Positions 38,284 to 49,503 are shown, counted from the stretch's first letter. The stretch is 64,000 nt of DNA from Devosia aurantiaca (GCF_011058215.1 NZ_JAALFG010000001.1:873001-937000), one strand, 5' to 3'. Made by a program: numbers and translations. The notes: generated by a model not told the origin, from the letters alone.

Positions 38284-39879
38284 TTATTCCTGGACGTCCA
38301 CGTAGCGGAAGCTGTGCGTGCCGAGCGGGCTCAGCGTGTAGTTAAGCACGGTCTTCTTCATGGGCATGAACACCTTGGAGTGTGCCAGGGTGATCGCAGG
38401 CTCTTCAGCTTTGAAGATTTCCTGGGCCGTGGTGTAGAGCTCGATGCGCTCTTCCTGGTCCGAAGTGGTCTTGGCGGCCTGGATCGCAGCTTCGAAGTCG
38501 TCGTTGCACCAGCTGGAATAGTTGGAAACGCCGATCGCCGAGCAGGAGAACAGGGTCGCAAAGAAGTTGTCCGGATCACCATTGTCGCCGGTCCAGCCGA
38601 TCATGAACGGGCCCTTGCGGTCGGCCTGCTTGCCGCGCTCGCGATATTCGGTCCATTCGTAGGTGACGATGTTGGCGGTGACGCCGACAGCAGCCCAGTC
38701 AGCCTGGATCAGTTCAGCAACGCGCTGACCGTTCGGGTTGTAGGGGCGCGAAACCGGAATGGCCCAGAGATCGGTGGTCAGGTCGGTGACGCCGGCTTCC
38801 TCGAGGATGCGCTTGGCTTCTTCGGGGTCATAGACGTCGGCTTCGGTCGCATCGTCATAGGACCACATGGTGGGCGGGATCAGGTTCTTGGCGTCCTGGC
38901 CAGCACCTTGGTAGACCGCCTCGATGATCGCCGACTTGTCGATTGCCATCGTGAGAGCCTTGCGGACCTCTGGATTGTCGAACGGCGCTTCGGTGGTGTT
39001 GTAGGAAATGTAGCCGATGTTGAGGCCTTCGCCTTCGACAACGGTGAGGTCTTCATCAGCCTGCAGTGCTTCCAGATCAGCCGGAGCGGGGTAGGGCATG
39101 ATATCGCATTCGCCGGCGATCAGGCGCTGGGCGCGCACCGAAGCATCGGTGGTGATGGCGAAGATCAGGTCGTCGATCGGCTGCTTGCCTTCCCAGTAGT
39201 CGGCAAAGGCCTGGTAGCGAATGACGGTGTCGAGCTGGTAATCGACCAGCTGGAACGGGCCGGTGCCCACGGGCTGGGTCGAGAAGGCCGCGAGATCGCC
39301 CGACGCTTCGAGCTGGTCTGCATATTCCTTGGAGACAATGGCCGCAAAATCCATGGCAAGGTTTGCCAGCATCGGGGCGTTCGGCTCGGTCAGCGTCAGC
39401 TTGAAGGTAAGGTCATCGACCGCTTCCATCGAGGCGATGTACTTGGGCATGTCCATGCCCTGGAAATAGTCCCAGGTCATACCTTCGAGATAATTGAACC
39501 AGGGGCTCTCTTCATCCATCTGGCGCTCGAACGAGAAGACGACGTCTTCAGCGGTCAGGTCGCGGGTGGGGGTGAAGTAGGGCTGGGTGTGGAACTTGAC
39601 GCCCGGGCGCAGCTTGAAGGTGTATTCAAGGCCGTCTTCCGAAATCTCCCAGCTCTCGGCGAGCGACGGAATGACTTCCGTGGTGCCGGGCTTGAAGTCG
39701 ACGAGGCGGTTATAGATGGTGTGCGACGAAGCGTCGAAGTCGTTGCCGCCGGTCAGCGGGCCGGGGTCGAAGTGGGCTGGCGAAGCTTCCGAGCAGTAAA
39801 CCAGCTGCTTGGCCTGTGCGGCGCCGGCGGTCAGGGCTACCAGGGCGGACGCTGCCAACAGGGTCGTCATCAGTTTCAT
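38284..39879 (-). CDS. dppA: Dipeptide-binding protein DppA
   Basis: A 531-residue periplasmic binding protein. The signal peptide MKLMTTLLAASALVALTAGA ends at AQA. The mature start KQLVYCSEASPAHFDPG is diagnostic of DppA. It continues TIYNRLVDFKPGTTEVIPSL, AESWEISEDGLEYTFKLRPG and IGWTGDNGDPDNFFATLFSC. It binds dipeptides, and in some bacteria haem or delta-aminolevulinate. ATG 39879 is chosen for the signal peptide. Confidence 0.93.
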   Translation of the reverse strand: MKLMTTLLAASALVALTAGAAQAKQLVYCSEASPAHFDPGPLTGGNDFDASSHTIYNRLVDFKPGTTEVIPSLAESWEISEDGLEYTFKLRPGVKFHTQPYFTPTRDLTAEDVVFSFERQMDEESPWFNYLEGMTWDYFQGMDMPKYIASMEAVDDLTFKLTLTEPNAPMLANLAMDFAAIVSKEYADQLEASGDLAAFSTQPVGTGPFQLVDYQLDTVIRYQAFADYWEGKQPIDDLIFAITTDASVRAQRLIAGECDIMPYPAPADLEALQADEDLTVVEGEGLNIGYISYNTTEAPFDNPEVRKALTMAIDKSAIIEAVYQGAGQDAKNLIPPTMWSYDDATEADVYDPEEAKRILEEAGVTDLTTDLWAIPVSRPYNPNGQRVAELIQADWAAVGVTANIVTYEWTEYRERGKQADRKGPFMIGWTGDNGDPDNFFATLFSCSAIGVSNYSSWCNDDFEAAIQAAKTTSDQEERIELYTTAQEIFKAEEPAITLAHSKVFMPMKKTVLNYTLSPLGTHSFRYVDVQE

Positions 39880-40057
39880 TGTTTTTGTCTCCCGAACAAG
39901 TCTTGCTCTCCGGCGTTCCCAACCGGAGGCTTGGCCACAAGAAAGCCTAGAATGGGGGCAGCGCAACTGCAAACGTTGACCATTTGGTCAAGCGTGTGAC
40001 AGCCAGAAGACCTATCCACAAGAATGGACGCTTTTTCGTAAAGCCGTTCGCTTGGCT

Positions 40058-42735
40058 TTAGCTTGCCTGCCGCCAGGACTTCTCGCCCAAAAACCGCTCA
40101 AAGGCATCGCGGCTCATCGGCTTGGCAAAGGCATAGCCTTGGAGGATGTCGCAGCCCAGATCCCGCAGGATCGCGGCATGTTCCATAGTCTCGACGCCCT
40201 CGGCGACGATTTCGATATCCATGGACTTGCCGATATCGACGATCGAGGCCACGAGCTGGCGCTGGGCTGGCTCGGCGAGAATGGGCATGACCAGCTGGCG
40301 ATCGATCTTGAGCCGCCGTGGATGCAGCTTTTGCAGCGACACAATCGAAGCATAGCCGGTGCCGAAATCATCGATCTCGACCTCGATGCCGAGTTCCTTG
40401 ATCTGGTCTATGTTCCAGGCAACGAGGCCTTCGTTTTCGTCGAGATAGATGGATTCCACGAGTTCGAAGGCGACCCGGCCAGGCGAAAGCGGCAGGGTCT
40501 TGAGGCTCGAGATCAGGTTTTCGTCGTTAAGCCGGCGCAGCGACACATTGACCGAAATACGCGGCACATCGAAGCCCGCGCGGTCCCACCGGGTGAGATC
40601 GGCTAGTGCCTTGTCGAGGATCAGCCCGTCGATCTGCGCCATGACATTGAGCTCTTCGGCAATGTCCATGAAACGGTCGGGCGTCTTGAGGCCTTCGGTG
40701 GGGTGTTGCCAGCGCGCCAAGGCCTCGACGCCGACGAGATCGAGCGAATGGGCGCAAAACTGCGGCTGGTAAAAGGGAAAAAAGGCATCGGTATCGAGCG
40801 CGGTCAGAATGTCGTCCGCAACGCGCTTGGTATTGATCACTTCCGCCTGCAGCGCCTCGGAGAAGAATTCGTGCCGGTTGCGGCCGCGCGCCTTGGCCCT
40901 GTAGAGCGCGATGTCGGCGTTGATCAGGAGCTGCTTGACGTCGATGTCGGCGGAGCGGCGCACGGCGACGCCGATCGAGACGCCAAACCGGCATTCATGG
41001 CCTTCATAAATGGTCGGCTTGCGCATTTCCTTGACCAGGCGGTCGGCAAGCGCATTGAGGCGGTCATCGGTTGAGCCGGCGCTCGAAACAATGATGAATT
41101 CGTCGCCGCCGATGCGAGCGACGAAATCAGTCTCGCGGCAATTGGCGCCCAAGACCTTGCTGGCATGCACCAGCATGGCGTCGCCTGCGGCATGGCCCAG
41201 CGTATCGTTGATCTGCTTGAAGCGATCGAGGTCGATGTGAAGAAGCGCGATCGAGCCGCTGCCATGAAACCCATCGGCGGCGTGTTGCTTGAGGACTTCG
41301 TCGAGATAACGCCGATTGGGAAGGCCGGTGAGGCTGTCGTGGAGGGCATTGTGCTCGATGCGACTGCGCGCAGCCTCAAGTTCGGCATTGCGAGCCTCGG
41401 CGATCTGATGCGCCTGACGGAGATTTTCCGTCATCGCCACATCGGCGGTCATGTCCCAATTGGCGCCGACAACCTTGTCGGGCTGTCCCGGTTCGCTGAA
41501 GAGAGCGCCGATGGAGCGGACATGACGGATCCGCCCGTCAGCGAGAACCACGCGATAATCGGCTTGGTAGCTGCCTTTGCGGATATCGCGCTCGAAAATG
41601 GTTTGGACGCGGTCGAGGTCGTCCTTGTGCACCACAGCCTTCCACTGGGCATGATCGCGCGGGCCCCCATCCTGCGGCAGGCCGTAGATCTCGTTGGTGC
41701 GGTTGTCCCAGGTTTCGGCGCCGCTTTCGAGCTCCATTTCCCAGACGCCGACGCGGGAGGCGGCCAGCGCCAGATTGAGCCGCCGGGTCAGGCGGGAGAG
41801 CTGGGCCTCGCGCAGATCGAGTTCGCGGATGTGTCGATGACGCTCGCTAATCATGCGGGCGGTGATGACGATAGGCAGAAGGATCAGGGCGCCGGCGGCA
41901 AGCAGCAGTGCTCGCAGGGCCCAAGTCGCGAGCGGGTCCGGGGCCCAGCCGTTCTTGGGGGTAGCGGACAGCAGCCAGCTGCCCGACGGCAGCATGACGC
42001 GCGCCGTAACCGGATCGGCGCCGCTGAGGTCGGGGCCGTAAAGAGCGTGCCCGAAGCGCCGGTGCCATCCTGGCCGGTGATCGAGATTTCAAGCTCGGTG
42101 TCATAAAGGCCGCTATCGGCGTAAAGGCGCTCGAGATCGATGACCGCAGCGATCACGCCCCAGAACCGTCTCTCACCATCTTCGAGGGTATAGACCGGAA
42201 AGCGGCCCACGAAGCCGCGCCCACCCTGGACAAGGTCGACCGGGCCGGCAATGGTCAATTCACCCGTTTCGACCACGCGGCGGACGGCATCCCACTGTGC
42301 CGGCACGTTGCGGTAATCGACGCCGATGGCAGCGCGGTTTGCCTCAAGCGGATAGGTCATGCTGATGACGAGATCCGGCGCGGCGGCGACCGAGCGGAGT
42401 TGGCTATCTTCGACGATAAGGTTCTGCACCAACTCGCCATAGCGGGCCTGGTCCATGTCGGGTTCGGTAGCGATCACCGAGACCAGCCCTTTCACCAGCT
42501 GGACATTGCCCGAAATATTACCCTCGAGCTTGGCGCGGATCACCGAAAGATCGGCAAAAGTCTGGGCGCGCAGGCGGGTCTCGGCGATCTGTTGGTTTTG
42601 TCGATCGATCAGGAAACCGGCGATGACGACAATAACGAGAGCTACGACAACCGGCACGATCATGGTGCGGCGCCAGTCGCTATGCTTCGTCTTGCTTAAG
42701 GGCTCGGTCATACTGCTGCGCGTCCCAAGAGACAT
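40058..42735 (-). CDS. CHASE-PAS-GGDEF-EAL cyclic-di-GMP protein (frameshift near 42033)
   Basis: About 892 residues when repaired. An N-terminal membrane helix (MIVPVVVALVIVVIAGFLID) leads into a periplasmic CHASE sensor (LVISMTYPLEANRAAIGVDY, FVGRFPVYTLEDGERRFWGV). A second helix (ALLLAAGALILLPIVITARM) and a PAS/PAC segment (WEMELESGAETWDNRTNEIY) follow. The GGDEF domain has an intact IGGDEF motif, and the EAL domain has LVGVEALARWQHP and DDFGTGYASIVSLQ. Both catalytic motifs look complete, so it may make and break c-di-GMP. The break in the CHASE domain is a CCCC run one base short. Start may instead be ATG 42711. Confidence 0.9.
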
Positions 42736-42826
42736 GTTCTATGTCTTGGCAGCAGTTTAGGTCAGCGAGAATGACCCAGAACTAAACGGTTCTACCTAAG
42801 TGGCCGCTTGGTAAATGAAGCGCAAA

Positions 42827-43377
42827 TCAGGCCGGTTCGAAGTCGGGATCTTCGGTCGAGGCCGGGCGCAATCCCGTGGCAAAGCGCCGCGCGTTTTGCA
42901 CATAGCGCTCCGCTGATGCTCTGAGCGCCTCGATCGCCGTTGCATCGAGCTCGCGAACGACCTTGCCGGGCGCGCCCATGACGAGCGAATTGTCGGGAAT
43001 GACCTTGCCTTCGGTGATGAGCGCATTGGCGCCGATCAGGCAATTGCGGCCGATATGAGCACCGTTGAGGACGGTGGCGCCCATTCCAATCAAGGAATTG
43101 TCGCCGATCGTGCAGCCATGAACGATCGCGGAGTGGCCTACGGTAACGCCGTCGCCGATAATTAGCGGGAAGCCGCGGTCGGTATGGAGCACGGCGTTTT
43201 CCTGGACATTGGTACGGGCACCAATGGTAATGCGCTCGATATCGCCGCGCGCGACAGCGCCGAACCAAAATCCTGCATCGGCGCCGATCACCACGTCACC
43301 GATGACGGTCGCATTCGGCGCGATCCAGGCCGAGTTGTGAATATGGGGGTGACGCCATCGAGCGCAAAGATGGGCAT
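42827..43377 (-). CDS. Gamma carbonic anhydrase-like hexapeptide-repeat protein (frameshift near 43347)
   Basis: About 183 residues when repaired. Left-handed beta-helix with hexapeptide repeats. It begins [11 protein letters not shown]. After a five-C run missing one base it continues [20 protein letters not shown] and [20 protein letters not shown], then [20 protein letters not shown]. The zinc histidines of the PaaY/gamma-CA type ([17 protein letters not shown]) are present. Many such proteins bind zinc without known substrate. It lies ten bases after the SelO gene and is probably cotranscribed. Confidence 0.85.
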
Positions 43378-43386
43378 GATCGCCTC

Positions 43387-44796
43387 CTAGGGTTTGATCC
43401 CATAGGCATCGCGCATCTGCGCGATTTCGGAAAGAGTGGTTTGAAAAAGGCTCCAGTCGTCGCGCTCGGCAATGGGCGCCCAGATTGCTTCCACGTCCTC
43501 GATCAACATGGTTCGCGGCGTCTGGCGGGCGAAGTAGGGGTGTTCTAGGTTGCAGTCGGCAGCGAGCGCATAGCTTTCCAGAAGGTCGGCGATGGGCCTG
43601 AAAGTCTCGCCCATGTAGTGTTCAGCGCTGGGGCTTCGCGCAGCGCGTTCGGCACTATGAAGACCGCCGCGCCAGTCAAAGAAAAACTGCTCATAGGGCG
43701 CCTGGCTTTCGAGAAGGAAGCCGAAAAGCGCGGTGATGAATGCGCCGTCGCGCTCGACATCGGTTGGTTGAAGGCCAAGACGCCGCAGGATCTGGCGCGG
43801 GAGTTCAGCGCGGAAGACCGGCCAGACCGTGTTAAGCGCCGGCTCCAGCGCCTCGACTGACGACAGCGGCACGAGGCATTCAGCAAGACGCGTGAGGTTC
43901 CAGGCAAGCGTATCGGGCTGCCGGCCGAAGCTATAAAGGCCGGTTTCGTCGAAATAGGCAGCAGTAAAATTGGGGTCGTAGGTGGGCACGAAGCGCCACG
44001 GTCCGTAGTCGAAGCTTTCGCCGGTGATGTTGATATTGTCGGTGTTGAGCACGCCATGCACGAAGCCGGCAGCGATCCACTGCGCGCCCAGGCGAGCGAC
44101 TTTGGCGGCGACCGCTTCGAGCAAGGCCGCCGGCCGGTCTGCGGCGTCGGCGAGCTCGGGATAATAGTTCGCGATCGAATAGTCGACGAGCTTGCCGAGG
44201 CTTTTGGTGTCATCGAGGTAGGCGAGGCGCTGGAAGGTGCCGATGCGGATATGGCTGTGGCTCAGTCGCGTCAGAACGCTTGACCGTGTCGGCGAAGGCT
44301 CGTCGCCGCGGTAAAGTTCTTCGGCGGTCTCGACGAGCGAGAAGCTTTTCGAGGTGTAAACGCCAAGCGCCTCAAGCATTTCCGTCGCTAGAATCTCGCG
44401 CACGCCACCCTTGAGCGTCAGCCGCCCGTCGCCGCCGCGCGACCAGGGTGTCTTGCCCGAGCCCTTAGTGCCGAAATCGAGCAGCCGCCCGTCTTCCGGG
44501 TCAATGCACTGCGCGTAAAGAAATCCGCGGCCGTCGCCGAGATCGGGATTGTAGCTGCGGAACTGGTGTCCGTGGTAGCGCAAGGCAAGAGGGTGCGGTA
44601 GAGAGCCGGCAAGAGGCTCAAAGCGGCCGAAATGACGGAGCCACTCCTCATCGCTGAGCGTTCCGAGGCCCAGGCGATCAGCCCAGCGGCCATCGCGATG
44701 CCGCAAGATCGTTTCCGGGAAATCGGCCGGCCGCACGGGATCGAAGAACTGATCGCCAAGATCGAGGTGGCGCTGGGCTGGAATGAAGCTGGTCAT
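43387..44796 (-). CDS. selO: Protein adenylyltransferase SelO (YdiU/UPF0061)
   Basis: A 469-residue pseudokinase-fold enzyme that transfers AMP to protein side chains. Hallmarks: [96 protein letters not shown] and [11 protein letters not shown] 44796 is used because the fold begins right after it; the longer frame extends into the divergent promoter. The family ends with a redox-active CxxC in some bacteria, but here the sequence stops at AYGIKP without one. SelO is linked to oxidative stress in E. coli. Confidence 0.9.
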   Translation of the reverse strand: MTSFIPAQRHLDLGDQFFDPVRPADFPETILRHRDGRWADRLGLGTLSDEEWLRHFGRFEPLAGSLPHPLALRYHGHQFRSYNPDLGDGRGFLYAQCIDPEDGRLLDFGTKGSGKTPWSRGGDGRLTLKGGVREILATEMLEALGVYTSKSFSLVETAEELYRGDEPSPTRSSVLTRLSHSHIRIGTFQRLAYLDDTKSLGKLVDYSIANYYPELADAADRPAALLEAVAAKVARLGAQWIAAGFVHGVLNTDNINITGESFDYGPWRFVPTYDPNFTAAYFDETGLYSFGRQPDTLAWNLTRLAECLVPLSSVEALEPALNTVWPVFRAELPRQILRRLGLQPTDVERDGAFITALFGFLLESQAPYEQFFFDWRGGLHSAERAARSPSAEHYMGETFRPIADLLESYALAADCNLEHPYFARQTPRTMLIEDVEAIWAPIAERDDWSLFQTTLSEIAQMRDAYGIKP

Positions 44797-44892
44797 GTCG
44801 AGGCAACGTCCAAACGGGTTTTGGGTTCGGTGCAAGGCGGCGTTGCGCGGCATGGTCTGGCGAGGGCGGCCAAATCGTCCTATAGCCGCCTC

Positions 44893-45575
44893 ATGACGCA
44901 GCAGCCCGAGATCATCCGCCTCCAACCGTTCGACGCCGCAATCTTTGACATGGACGGCACTTTGCTCGACACCGAGTCCGTGTTCCGCAGCATTGTTTTC
45001 GAGGTTTGTACCGAGCTCGGCTTCGAGATGACGGATGCCGTGCACCACAACATGGTCGGTTCAAGCCACGAGCGGACGCAGCAATTGCTGGTCGAGTCCT
45101 ATGGCGTCGCTTTTCCTTATACGCTTTTCGACGAACGCTGCCGCGTCACCATGCGGGAGCGGAGCCATGCAGGCGTCCCGGTAAAGCCCGGCGCGGTGGA
45201 GTTTATCACGGAATTGCGAGCGCGCGGCATTCCGACCGCGGTGGCAACGTCCTCGCGCAACCCCCATGCCCAGCATCACCTGGGTGCGGCTGGACTGCTC
45301 GACCTCTTCGACACCATCGTCACCCGCGACGATGTGGTGAACCCAAGCCGCATCCCGAACCTTATCTCACGGCGGCAAAGCGTCTGGGTGTCGAGCCAAC
45401 CCGGTGCCTGGCGCTGGAAGACAGTTTCGCCGGCGTAAGGGCGGCCCACGCCGCTGGCATGCAGACTATCATGGTGCCCGATATCGTGGTTCCCACAGCT
45501 GAAATTCATGGTCTGGGCATCTTCGTCATGGAGAGCCTGGCCCACGTGCACCTGGCAGCCTTCGATCCCGCCTGA
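44893..45575 (+). CDS. HAD-superfamily phosphatase, beta-phosphoglucomutase-like (frameshift near 45343)
   Basis: About 227 residues when repaired. Motif [16 protein letters not shown] (nucleophile Asp), motif [12 protein letters not shown], and after a break [20 protein letters not shown] with the motif III lysine, then [20 protein letters not shown] (motif IV). A CCC run lacking one C explains the break. A phosphatase or phosphosugar mutase acting on small molecules; substrate not known. It diverges from selO with only 96 bases between them. Confidence 0.87.
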
Positions 45576-45594
45576 CGGGCTCGCGAAAAGTTCA

Positions 45595-45750
45595 GTTAAC
45601 CATCGCTGGTAATGTTTAAAGTCTTACCCTTTTGGGTAAGGCGCTGTTCAGCACGTTCAAACTGCAGAAATATCAAGGGTTTCCACCTACCTCCACCTCC
45701 ATTAACGGTAATTTAAGTCCCTAACCGCTATGGTTAATGCGACGTAAATT
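45595..45750 (+). promoter_or_regulatory. CtrA-like binding boxes upstream of cell wall hydrolase gene
   Basis: The 300-base leader holds a perfect TTAA-N7-TTAA (45702-45716), the CtrA consensus of alphaproteobacteria. It also has the octamer TTAACCAT on the plus strand (45596-45603) and on the minus strand (45737-45730). TTAA-N7-TAAA overlaps the last one (45734-45748). The clustering suggests cell-cycle control of the downstream hydrolase. The rest of 45576-45874 shows no gene. Confidence 0.6.
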
Positions 45751-45874
45751 TGAGCTTCCCACCCGGCATGAGCTTGGCTAGTGTGCCGCCACGGGAAGAA
45801 CAGGGCCTCTTTGGAGGGCTCTGACTGAAGGCCGCCGGGAGAGAACCGGTTTGGCTCAGGGGCAAGGACGGGGC

Positions 45875-46774
45875 ATGAAGCTAGGCTGGCAGCAGATAAC
45901 CGCGCGCGTGGTCTCACCCGTGCTGGCGCTCAGCGCCGCCGCACTCGTGCTGTTCGTGACCCTGTCACCAGCTCTTGCCGATACCGATCTCACGATGCCA
46001 GTCGTCATGCCCGAAGCCGTCGCCCAGTTGCGCCAGCAACCGGCACTGGGCTTCAAGGCCGAGCCCGTGGCTCCGGGCCAGCAGCCTTTGACTGCGGCCC
46101 TGCTCGAGAACTACGTCAAGCGGCAGCAGGAACTTCGCTCGGTCGACGTGACCCTGGCAGGTCCGCAGCCGGAACTGACGCCCGACCTCTTGATGGGCTA
46201 CATCGCCCGCGGCTCGCTGGGCGGCAACAACAACGCCCTTTCGGCTATCGCTAGCGTCACCCAACCGCTTTATAAGCCTGCCGACGAAAAGAGCGTCACC
46301 GCCGATGTTGTCGCCGCCTATGTCAAGGATGGCTACGAGCCCACCCCGGTTCGCGTCGAGCATGCCAATACCGAACGCGAATGCCTGGCGCAGGCGATCT
46401 ACCACGAAGCGCGCGGCGAAACCTCGGAAGGCCAGTTGGCGGTCGCCAACGTCATCGTCAACCGCGCCCGCTCGGGCAAATTCCCGGGTTCGCTCTGCGG
46501 CGTGATCTACCAGAACGCCGACAAGGGCCGTTATCGCTGCCAGTTCACCTTCGCCTGCGACGGCCGCAATGATGCGCCCGGCGAGCGTCGCGCTTGGGCC
46601 AGTTCGCAGAACCTCGCAAAAGAAATCTACGCCGAATACGCGATGGGCGAAGATGTCGGAGCCCTGCCAAGCTCGGCGCTCTATTATCACACCCGCGCCG
46701 TGCACCCGTCCTGGGCCAACACGTTTAGCCGCGTGGCGGCCGTCGATAGCCACATCTTCTACGCGCCCAATTGA
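45875..46774 (+). CDS. SleB-type cell wall hydrolase
   Basis: A 299-residue envelope protein. An N-terminal hydrophobic segment (SPVLALSAAALVLFVTLSPA before LADT) is a signal peptide or anchor. The C-terminal Hydrolase_2 domain begins ECLAQAIYHEARGE, whose glutamate is the expected catalytic residue, and continues GQLAVANVIVNRARSGKFPG, CGVIYQNADKGRYRCQFTFA and ALYYHTRAVHPSWAN. SleB/CwlJ relatives are lytic transglycosylases of peptidoglycan. In non-sporing alphaproteobacteria such enzymes remodel the wall at growth or division. ATG 45875 has AAGGA about six bases upstream. CtrA-like boxes precede it. Confidence 0.88.
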   Translation: MKLGWQQITARVVSPVLALSAAALVLFVTLSPALADTDLTMPVVMPEAVAQLRQQPALGFKAEPVAPGQQPLTAALLENYVKRQQELRSVDVTLAGPQPELTPDLLMGYIARGSLGGNNNALSAIASVTQPLYKPADEKSVTADVVAAYVKDGYEPTPVRVEHANTERECLAQAIYHEARGETSEGQLAVANVIVNRARSGKFPGSLCGVIYQNADKGRYRCQFTFACDGRNDAPGERRAWASSQNLAKEIYAEYAMGEDVGALPSSALYYHTRAVHPSWANTFSRVAAVDSHIFYAPN

Positions 46775-46793
46775 GGCGAGTTGGAATGGAATG

Positions 46794-46820
46794 AAAAAGG
46801 CGCCTTATGGCGCCTTTTTT
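46794..46820. terminator. Strong bidirectional rho-independent terminator
   Basis: AAAAAGGCGCC (46794-46804) and GGCGCCTTTTTT (46809-46820) form a perfect stem with a TTAT loop and T runs on both sides. It ends the hydrolase gene and faces the pckA operon. Confidence 0.9.
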
Positions 46821-46885
46821 GTTGCCTGCTTAGCAAAGATGCCCGAACTGCGGTCCAATCTCATGCGAAGGCTGATGTCATCGCC

Positions 46886-46908
46886 TCCCTCCCCTTGATG
46901 GGGAGGGA
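46886..46908. repeat. Short palindromic repeat (REP-like)
   Basis: TCCCTCCCC (46886-46894) and GGGGAGGGA (46900-46908) are perfect inverted arms around TTGAT. This CCTCCCC-GGGGAGG type of intergenic palindrome is widespread in alphaproteobacteria. It lies between convergent genes. Confidence 0.6.
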
Positions 46909-46958
46909 ATGAGGGTAGAGTGGAGCCACTCGCGCGATGCTAAAGCTTGTCGGTCCGC

Positions 46959-48550
46959 CTATTCCGCCGCCATCATCATCTGCGGGCCGGCGCCGGCATC
47001 GGCATCTGGGCCGAACTTGGCAAAATTCTTGCGGAACAGGTCGACCAGCTTGATGGCTTGCGCGTCATAGGCGTCGCCGTCGGCCCAGGTCTGGCGCGGG
47101 TCGAGGAGGCGCGGCTCGATGCCGGGAACGGCAGCCGGAACGGCAAAAGCGAACAGCGGGTCAGTCCGGAACTCGGCGCTATCCAGGGAGCCATCCAGTG
47201 CTGCCGTGAGAAGGCGCCGGGTGGAGGCGATATCGATGCGCTTGCCGACACCATAGCCGCCGCCGGTCCAGCCGGTGTTCAGCAGCCACGCCTGTGCACC
47301 GCTATCGCGCAGCCGCTCGGCCAGCATTTCGCCATAGACGCTGGGATGAAGTGGCATGAAGGGCGCGCCGAAGCAGGCCGAGAATGTCGCCTGCGGTTCG
47401 GTGACCCCGCGCTCGGTGCCGGCAACCTTGGCGGTGTAGCCGGAGAGGAAATGGTAGACCGCCTGTTCCGGCGTCAGTTTTGCCAGCGGCGGCAGCACGC
47501 CGAAGGCGTCGGCGGTGAGGAACACCACGGTCTTTGGCGTCTTGCCCGTGCCGCCCTTGGCGATCGAGGGCAGTGCGGTAAGCGGATAAGCGGCGCGGGT
47601 ATTTTCGGTGCGCGACACATCGGTAAAGGTCGGAACGCTAGCATCGTCGAGCACGACATTTTCGAGCACCGTGCCAAAACGCTGCGTTGCGGCATGGATT
47701 TCAGGCTCAGCTGTTTGGCTGAGGTTGATGGTCTTGGCGTAGCAGCCGCCTTCGAGGTTGAAGACGCCATCGCGGCTCCAGCCATGTTCATCGTCCCCGA
47801 TCAGCGGGCGGTTGGGATCGGTCGAAAGCGTCGTTTTCCCGGTGCCGGAAAGCCCGAAAAACAGCGCTGCCTCGCCCTCCGGCCCAAGGTTTGCCGAGCA
47901 GTGCATGGGCAAGACGTCGTGGCGGGGGCGTGAAAATTGAAGAGGGAAAACACCGACTTCTTGATCTCGCCGGCATAAAGCGTGCCCGCGATGACAACGA
48001 GATTGCGGCTCATGTCGAGCGCGATGATGGTGTCGGTGCGCGAGCCGTGGCGGGCTGGATCAGCCTTGAAAAGTGGGGCGTGGACGATGGTTACGGGCAT
48101 CGCGCTTGGGGAAGCGGCAATGTCTTCGTCGCGCCGGATCAGCAGGTTGCGGATAAACAACGCATGCCAGGCACTGGGGGTAAGGACGGTCACCTCGTAT
48201 TGGTGACGTGGATCGGCGCCGGCAAGCAGCTCTTGGCGGTAGAGTGGTCCGCCAGCCAGATGTGCCTTGACGTCGGCCAGCAGAAGATCGAACTGGGCGG
48301 TGCTGATGGCGCCGGCATTGTCCCACCAGACGCTGCCTTCCGTCAGCGCGTCGCGCACGATGAACTTGTCCTTGGGCGAGCGGCCGGTGAAGGCGCCGGT
48401 CTCGACCGAGATCGCGCCATGCGCCGTGAGCACCGGTCCGCCGGCCGCGAGCGCTGCGGCAACCAGTGTCGGAACGCCAGCGTTATGGCTAACTGATGGT
48501 GCAGCGCCGACGATCTCGTCCCGAAGAGTTTGGTGGTTGAACTGCGACAT
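46959..48550 (-). CDS. pckA: Phosphoenolpyruvate carboxykinase (ATP), frameshift near 47926
   Basis: About 530 residues when repaired. It converts oxaloacetate and ATP to phosphoenolpyruvate, the entry to gluconeogenesis. [16 protein letters not shown] at the substrate site, [36 protein letters not shown] with the P-loop [29 protein letters not shown] and NTRAAYPL are all present. A five-C run lacking one base splits the gene in the middle; repair reads [18 protein letters not shown]. The gene next to chvI is in the same divergent position in many rhizobia. Confidence 0.92.
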
Positions 48551-48792
48551 TGGCTATGGGCTCCATCGCCGCCGGAAACTGGCAGCTTTGGCGCGCAAAA
48601 TAGGAGGCGAGGGAGGCCTCGAACCATCCGGCAATCGGTCTTAAGACGGAAGTAGAATGGCCCGGAGTTCGAGGCGGTAGAGGCGCCACAACTTGGCCCC
48701 GCCTTATTTAATGCATATTTGTCGCCTGCAACGTCGCCCTTAAGCGATCCCCGGATCGAACAAAAACAAAGCGTCACAAAGAAAGGCACCTC
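48551..48792. promoter_or_regulatory. Divergent promoter region of pckA and chvI
   Basis: A 242-base gap between start codons of the divergent genes. It includes an AT-rich stretch CTTATTTAATGCATATT (about 48711-48727) and GCGTCACAAAGAAAGG next to the chvI start. In rhizobia ChvI regulates itself, but I cannot confirm a box by eye. No gene seen. Confidence 0.5.
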
Positions 48793-49503
48793 ATGCCAAA
48801 GATCGCCCTGGTGGACGATGACCGCAATATTCTCACCTCGGTCTCGCTGACCCTGGAAGCCGAAGGATATCAGGTCGCGACCTATACCGATGGTGCTTCG
48901 GGGCTTGACGGACTGACCTCCGACAAGCCGGACTTGGCGATCCTCGACATCAAGATGCCGCGCATGGACGGCATGGAACTGCTGCGTCGCCTGCGGCAGA
49001 AATCCGATGTGCCGGTGATCTTTCTGACCTCCAAGGACGAAGAGATCGACGAATTGTTCGGCCTCAAGATGGGCGCCGACGATTTCATCACCAAGCCGTT
49101 CAGCCAGCGCCTTCTGGTCGAGCGCGTGAAAGCCATTCTGCGCCGCTCTGCCCCACGCGAGCCGGGTGCGCCCGGCAGCGCCGAGCCGACGCCGAGCAAG
49201 GCGTTGATCGAGCGCGGCTCGCTGGTGATGGATGAAGAACGCCATACCTGCACCTGGAAGGGCCAGCGCGTGACGCTGACCGTCACCGAGTTCCTGATCC
49301 TCCAGGCCCTGGCGCTGCGTCCCGGCGTCGTCAAGTCGCGCAACGCGCTGATGGATGCGGCCTATGACGACCAGGTCTATGTCGACGATCGCACCATCGA
49401 CAGCCACATCAAGCGCCTACGCAAGAAGTTCAAGCAGACCGACGACGACTTCGAAATGATCGAAACCCTCTACGGAGTGGGTTATCGCTTCAAGGAACAA
49501 TAG
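48793..49503 (+). CDS. chvI: Two-component response regulator ChvI
   Basis: A 236-residue OmpR-type regulator. The receiver has the acidic pair [20 protein letters not shown] and the phosphoacceptor in [18 protein letters not shown], and the switch lysine in [17 protein letters not shown]. The winged helix is [20 protein letters not shown] and [20 protein letters not shown]. These match ChvI/ExoR-pathway regulators of rhizobia, which control cell envelope, acid response and symbiosis or virulence. It is followed after five bases by chvG. Confidence 0.93.
   Translation: MPKIALVDDDRNILTSVSLTLEAEGYQVATYTDGASGLDGLTSDKPDLAILDIKMPRMDGMELLRRLRQKSDVPVIFLTSKDEEIDELFGLKMGADDFITKPFSQRLLVERVKAILRRSAPREPGAPGSAEPTPSKALIERGSLVMDEERHTCTWKGQRVTLTVTEFLILQALALRPGVVKSRNALMDAAYDDQVYVDDRTIDSHIKRLRKKFKQTDDDFEMIETLYGVGYRFKEQ

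Noticed and set aside
38314..39999. Plus-strand 561-codon open frame
   Set aside because: Antisense shadow of dppA in GC-rich DNA; no ribosome site and no family motif.
46947..47933. Plus-strand 328-codon open frame
   Set aside because: Antisense to pckA.
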